A DNA stretch of 9,794 bases from Mariprofundus sp. (GTDB lineage Bacteria > Pseudomonadota > Zetaproteobacteria > Mariprofundales > Mariprofundaceae): positions 1 to 9,794 of the forward strand of contig WFUI01000047.1 of NCBI GenBank assembly GCA_015485035.1, given 5' to 3'. How positions within the stretch are numbered: position 1 is the first letter of the stretch; each line of letters begins with the position of its first letter. The translations under genes were made by a program, and so were the position numbers. The notes beneath the pieces were generated by a model that saw nothing but the letters and a program-made list of their open reading frames with translations, was not told where the DNA came from and did no database searches. Below are positions 6,964 to 9,794 of this stretch, piece by piece.

Positions 6964-7716
6964 ATGCGACTGATCATGCTGGATACTGAAACCACGGGAC
7001 TATCACCCGCCCATGGTGATCGCATGGTGGAAATCGGGGCCATTGAGGTCCTTAATCGCAAAGTGCTTTCCGGCGACGAACATATTTTTCATCATTACAT
7101 CAACCCGGAACGGGATATCCCGGCTGAAGTCGTACGCATCCACGGCATAAATAATGCCAAAGTAAAAAACAAACCGACATTCAGGGAAATCGCACAGGAT
7201 TTTCTCGATTTTATCGCCGGCTCCACGCTGGTGATTCACAATGCATCATTCGATCTGGGCTTTATTATGAACGAACTGCAGCTGAATGACTTCCCGAACA
7301 TTCAGGACATCCAGGTCATCGACACACTGGCTTTTGCCCGCAAGAAGCATCCGCATCAGAAGAATAATCTCGATGCACTGTGCGACCGTTATAATATCGA
7401 CCGCGGTCATCGTGAACTGCACGGGGCCCTGCTTGATTCAGAACTGCTGGCCGAGGTCTATCTGGGTATGACCGGTGGACGTCAGTTTTCTCTCGGCATG
7501 GATATTCCCAGCCAGCCGGCATCCAGCTTTGTGCAATTGCCTGAACGCTCACGCTGCCGTGACGAACAGACTGAAACAGCCTCCATCATGAAACGCGATC
7601 CGCTACCCATTGCTGATCATGAGCATGAAGCGCATCTTTCCATGATGCAGCGCATTCACAGGGAAAGTGAAGGAAAAGCGATCTGGCATCATCAGGGACC
7701 TGCAGAAGCTTCCTGA
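6964..7716 (+). CDS. dnaQ: DNA polymerase III epsilon subunit (3'-5' proofreading exonuclease) DnaQ
   Basis: DnaQ is the DEDDh exonuclease of the replicative polymerase core, bound to the alpha and theta subunits. The 250-residue product (E. coli 243) has Exo I D7-T-E9-TTG, Exo II HNASFDLGF (92-100, metal ligand D97), and Exo III HGALLDSELLAEVYL (153-167, H153 and D158). Right after MTGG, QFSLGM (174-179) stands where E. coli epsilon carries its beta-clamp motif QTSMAF. The C-terminal tail resembles the alpha-binding tail (HE...L..MQR...GKAIW). ATG 6964 has no ribosome site and probably lies at the transcript start; a second in-frame ATG at 6976 would remove residues before the exonuclease motif. 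tRNA-Gly starts 8 nt after the stop. rnhA, its usual enteric neighbour, is absent here. Confidence 0.96.
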   Translation: MRLIMLDTETTGLSPAHGDRMVEIGAIEVLNRKVLSGDEHIFHHYINPERDIPAEVVRIHGINNAKVKNKPTFREIAQDFLDFIAGSTLVIHNASFDLGFIMNELQLNDFPNIQDIQVIDTLAFARKKHPHQKNNLDALCDRYNIDRGHRELHGALLDSELLAEVYLGMTGGRQFSLGMDIPSQPASSFVQLPERSRCRDEQTETASIMKRDPLPIADHEHEAHLSMMQRIHRESEGKAIWHHQGPAEAS

Positions 7717-7724
7717 ACCCTTTC

Positions 7725-7798
7725 GCGGGTGTAGTTCAATGGTAGAACGGCAGCTTCCCAAGCTGCATACGAGGGTTCGATTCCCTTCACCCGCTCCA
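7725..7798 (+). tRNA. tRNA-Gly(CCC), reads GGG codons
   Basis: A complete cloverleaf can be drawn. The acceptor GCGGGTG (7725-7731) pairs fully with CACCCGC (7788-7794). The D stem is GTTC/GAAC, the anticodon stem GCAGC/GCTGC with loop TTCCCAA (anticodon CCC at 7757-7759), and the T arm GAGGG-TTCGATT-CCCTT. The discriminator is T7795 with encoded CCA at 7796-7798. It is very similar to E. coli glyU. It lies 8 nt after dnaQ and 26 nt before the ABC-like gene. No separate promoter or terminator is evident, so it may be cut out of a longer transcript. Confidence 0.97.
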
Positions 7799-7824
7799 TC
7801 TTTTATGACAAACTGCAACATCTA

Positions 7825-8460
7825 ATGAACCATACCCACACCCATACCCTGCAACTGAGTGATGCAAAAACATCTCTGCATGCCTCTGCCGGCGAAATCA
7901 TTCTGCTAACTGGCCATAGCGGCAGCGGGAAAACACTCTGGTTAAAACGAATAGCCGGGCTGATCGCACCGCCTGACGGAATGACTGTTACACTGGATAA
8001 TACCGCCACACAAAAAACGCCTCTGCCAATTCGCATGGTATTTGATCGCTGGCCACCCGTGTGGCTCGGGCAAACGGTTGCTGAAGAACTATTATTTGGC
8101 ATCGGTCAATCCCCTGAACAACAAGATCTCGAACGAATATTATCGGATTGGGGGCATTCCGAACTGTCACTGATATCAAATCCGGGCACATTGAACAGGG
8201 TTGAATCACTACGCCTGTCACTCGCTGCCATCAGCCTGGCCACTCCCGCTGTAGCACTATTGGATAATCCAACTGCTGCATTGTCTGAAAAAGATGCTGC
8301 CACTCTGGCTGAAGAAATTGCCCTCCGGACAAAACAGTCCGATACAATCATAGTCGTCGCTTGTAATCGCTGGCATGATTGGCGTTCCAGTGCATCGCAG
8401 ATCTGGCACGTAAGCAGTCCTGATGCAATGCCACAACCTAGGGGACAGGACCTGACATGA
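7825..8460 (+). CDS. ABC-type ATPase-like protein with degenerate catalytic motifs
   Basis: The 211-residue protein has the layout of an ABC nucleotide-binding domain. An ASAGEIILLTGHSGSGKT stretch includes an intact Walker A (30-37). MVFDRWPP...TVAEELLFG (71-92) resembles the Q-loop region of cobalt/ECF-type ATPases. LNRVESLRLSLAAISLA (123-139) stands for the LSGGQ signature region, and VALLDNPTAAL (143-153) for Walker B and D-loop. Several catalytic positions are altered: the Q-loop Gln is D74, LSGGQ is LNRVE, the catalytic Glu after Walker B is N148, and the switch TH is A179-C180. It may bind nucleotide but is unlikely to hydrolyse it in the usual way. The N-terminus is His-rich (HTHTHT). 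No permease gene lies nearby. No ribosome site precedes ATG 7825, and its stop overlaps zapD as ATGA. The family call is firm; the function is unknown. Confidence 0.75.
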   Translation: MNHTHTHTLQLSDAKTSLHASAGEIILLTGHSGSGKTLWLKRIAGLIAPPDGMTVTLDNTATQKTPLPIRMVFDRWPPVWLGQTVAEELLFGIGQSPEQQDLERILSDWGHSELSLISNPGTLNRVESLRLSLAAISLATPAVALLDNPTAALSEKDAATLAEEIALRTKQSDTIIVVACNRWHDWRSSASQIWHVSSPDAMPQPRGQDLT

Positions 8461-9236
8461 CAGAAATGGTTCACTTTTCATTTGCGTTGAGTCCGCGCAT
8501 GCGTGCTTTTATTGAACTGCGCGATGCCCTGACTTGTCTGGAAACAGCCCGCAGCAACAGACACGGCACCAAATGGTTGCATGCAGCCTGCGATTTACGC
8601 GCATCATTACTGGGTGATCAGGGGCGCAAAGGTGCCATTCCGGAAATCATTGCACTTCTTTCTGATGTAAAATTATACCTGCATAATCTGAGCGCTGATG
8701 TGCCACATTATCGTGAAGGGATCCAACAGGCCTGTGACAATATCGACCTGCACATCGGGCAACTGCAACCGGGCATGGCTGATGCATGTGACTTTCTGGC
8801 TGACGATGCGATGATCAATGCATATCTGAATACCCAGAAAAAACATGACTGGCTTGGCCACAAGCTTTGCATGCAACAGAGCATCGACACCATCTGGAGT
8901 AAATCCGAGATGCGAACACTGCCTCTACATCAGGCACTTTCTCCTTTGTGCAATGCCATCAACACTCTCGATAGTATGCTGAATGACTTTGTCGGCTGGA
9001 AAGAATGCGTTGCTGCCGGTGGTGTGGGTCAGATTACGCCCGAACGAGGAAAATCTTTTGGGCTGCTGGTAATCAGTCTGCCTGCCGAGGCAGTCGCAAA
9101 CGGTGTCGTGCCGGATATTTCAGGTAACCGACTAACCATTCGCCTGCGTTTCCAACAATGGGCACCTGGCAAGCCGCCTGCCGACTATACCGGGGATATA
9201 CCCTATGCCATGATGCTGGTTCCGGTGGGTTGTTAA
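8457..9236 (+). CDS. zapD: Cell division protein ZapD (FtsZ-bundling, DUF1342)
   Basis: ZapD is a cytoplasmic dimer that binds the FtsZ C-terminal tail and crosslinks FtsZ filaments at the Z-ring. The 259-residue product (E. coli 247) shows the family's N-terminal FALSPRMRAFIELRDAL (9-25), a long helical domain to about residue 180 (with PLCNAINTLDSMLNDF near 163-178), and a C-terminal beta-rich part including PDISGNRLTIRLRFQ (219-233), which aligns with PQISGHKSRFAIRF of E. coli. ATG 8457 overlaps the previous stop (ATGA), and AGGGGACAGGA lies shortly upstream. The stop TAA shares its last A with the yacG ATG. The common partner order coaE-zapD-yacG is kept only for zapD-yacG; coaE is replaced by the ABC-like gene. 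Confidence 0.92.
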   Translation: MTEMVHFSFALSPRMRAFIELRDALTCLETARSNRHGTKWLHAACDLRASLLGDQGRKGAIPEIIALLSDVKLYLHNLSADVPHYREGIQQACDNIDLHIGQLQPGMADACDFLADDAMINAYLNTQKKHDWLGHKLCMQQSIDTIWSKSEMRTLPLHQALSPLCNAINTLDSMLNDFVGWKECVAAGGVGQITPERGKSFGLLVISLPAEAVANGVVPDISGNRLTIRLRFQQWAPGKPPADYTGDIPYAMMLVPVGC

Positions 9237-9415
9237 TGACTAACAAGACAATACTTCACTGTCCTACCTGCAAAAAACCGGTCACCAGAACCAGCGAAGA
9301 CTTTCCGTTCTGCAGCGAACGCTGCCGAACAACTGACCTGGGGCGTTGGGCAGCCGGTGATTATCGCATTGCCGGTGAACCGGCTCACATCGATAACGAT
9401 TCTGACAGCGAATAG
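9236..9415 (+). CDS. yacG: DNA gyrase inhibitor YacG (zinc-binding)
   Basis: YacG is a small zinc protein that in E. coli binds GyrB and blocks DNA binding by gyrase. The 59-residue product has HCPTC (C9, C12) and FCSERC (C26, C30) forming the four-cysteine zinc site, then DLGRWAAGDYRIAGEP, the family hallmark, and an acidic tail (DNDSDSE). ATG 9236 follows the zapD stop as TAATG. A longer in-frame reading to 9158 lies wholly within zapD and is rejected. It is co-transcribed with zapD as in many gamma- and betaproteobacteria. Confidence 0.95.
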   Translation: MTNKTILHCPTCKKPVTRTSEDFPFCSERCRTTDLGRWAAGDYRIAGEPAHIDNDSDSE

Positions 9416-9449
9416 CTGCTTTATCCCCTCTGCCCCCACAACAACAAGC

Positions 9450-9794
9450 ATGCACCTGATTCTTGCTTCTACTTCACCATACAGGGCAGAACTGCTGAAC
9501 AGATTGCACATACCTTTCGAGCAGATCCACCCTGACTTTGAAGAAAGTGCTCCGGGTAGCATGCCCCCGGAAAAACTGGTTCAAATCAACACTCTGGGCA
9601 AAGCAAGGAGCGTCTTGTCCATGCATCCCGATGCAACAGTTATAGCATCCGATCAGATTGCCGTATGTGCTGAGCTTGTGCTTGGAAAACCGGGAAATAC
9701 CGATGCAGCCTGCAAACAACTCTCCTTTCTTTCAGGACAGCGTGTTACTTTTCTGACAGGCCTTGCAGTCATATCTGAACACTCAGTTCAATAT
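9450..9794 (+). CDS. maf: Maf family nucleotide pyrophosphatase, YceF type, 5' part only
   Basis: Maf proteins hydrolyse non-canonical or specific NTPs to NMP and pyrophosphate. The YceF subgroup prefers 7-methyl-GTP. I translated 115 residues from ATG 9450; the family has about 190-200, so the C-terminus is beyond the window. Visible are LILASTSPYRAELL (3-16, S7 and R12), EES (31-33), ASDQIAV (66-72, the catalytic region with D68), LGKP (78-81) and SGQRVTFLTGLAV (95-107). S-D-Q and TF.TGL are the YceF pattern, whereas YhdE-type dTTP/UTP pyrophosphatases have ADT at the first position. It begins 34 nt after yacG with no clear ribosome site and is probably in the same operon. Maf is also linked to septation control in Bacillus, which may explain the company of zapD. 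Confidence 0.93.
   Translation, partial: MHLILASTSPYRAELLNRLHIPFEQIHPDFEESAPGSMPPEKLVQINTLGKARSVLSMHPDATVIASDQIAVCAELVLGKPGNTDAACKQLSFLSGQRVTFLTGLAVISEHSVQY

Noticed and set aside
7828..7848. Short CACCCATACCC-like repeat
   Set aside because: It simply encodes the HTHTHT start of the ABC-like protein; too short to call a repeat element, although a metal-binding role for the histidines is possible.
9158..9235. N-terminal extension of YacG
   Set aside because: It lies entirely within zapD in another frame; family members begin close to the first CxxC as with ATG 9236.
1..9794. Mobile element, CRISPR array, toxin-antitoxin or prophage
   Set aside because: No transposase, integrase, direct repeat array or phage-like gene was seen on either strand; other long frames are shadows of the genes listed.

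Overview
This window is ordinary chromosomal DNA of a Gram-negative proteobacterium. It is dense and non-mobile, with no insertion sequence, phage or CRISPR signal. The gene set (mraZ-rsmH-ftsL-ftsI-murE-murF, a UPF0260/YcgN protein, a YchJ-type SEC-C protein, DnaQ, a tRNA-Gly very like E. coli glyU, ZapD, YacG, a YceF-type Maf) points to the Gammaproteobacteria or a close sister class. A PASTA domain on FtsI and the absence of coaE beside zapD are not the enteric pattern. A deep gamma lineage or a Zetaproteobacterium-like organism is possible, but the sequence alone does not settle it.

Left part, minus strand (about 5794 down to 1): the start of the division and cell wall (dcw) cluster, read mraZ, rsmH, ftsL, ftsI, murE, murF. 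murF is cut by the window edge. The genes overlap or nearly touch at every junction. They supply the regulator MraZ, the 16S rRNA methyltransferase RsmH, the divisome proteins FtsL and FtsI, and two cytoplasmic ligases of peptidoglycan precursor synthesis. MurE carries the DNPR motif of meso-diaminopimelate-adding enzymes.

Centre (5795-6003): a divergent control region. It holds a good sigma-70-like promoter for mraZ, GTGGG-type repeats at 10-bp spacing that look like MraZ operators, a perfect 8-bp inverted repeat, and a second MraZ-like repeat pair facing the opposite gene.

Right part, plus strand (about 6004 to 9794): two small cysteine-rich protein genes that overlap (YcgN-like and YchJ-like). 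Next is dnaQ, with a promoter so close that its mRNA may be leaderless. tRNA-Gly(CCC) follows 8 nt later, then a degenerate ABC-type ATPase, zapD, yacG and a partial maf. The last four genes overlap or nearly touch and look like one operon. The ABC-like protein keeps Walker A, but its signature motif, catalytic glutamate, Q-loop glutamine and switch histidine are all altered. It is the least explained gene here and the best candidate for something undescribed.
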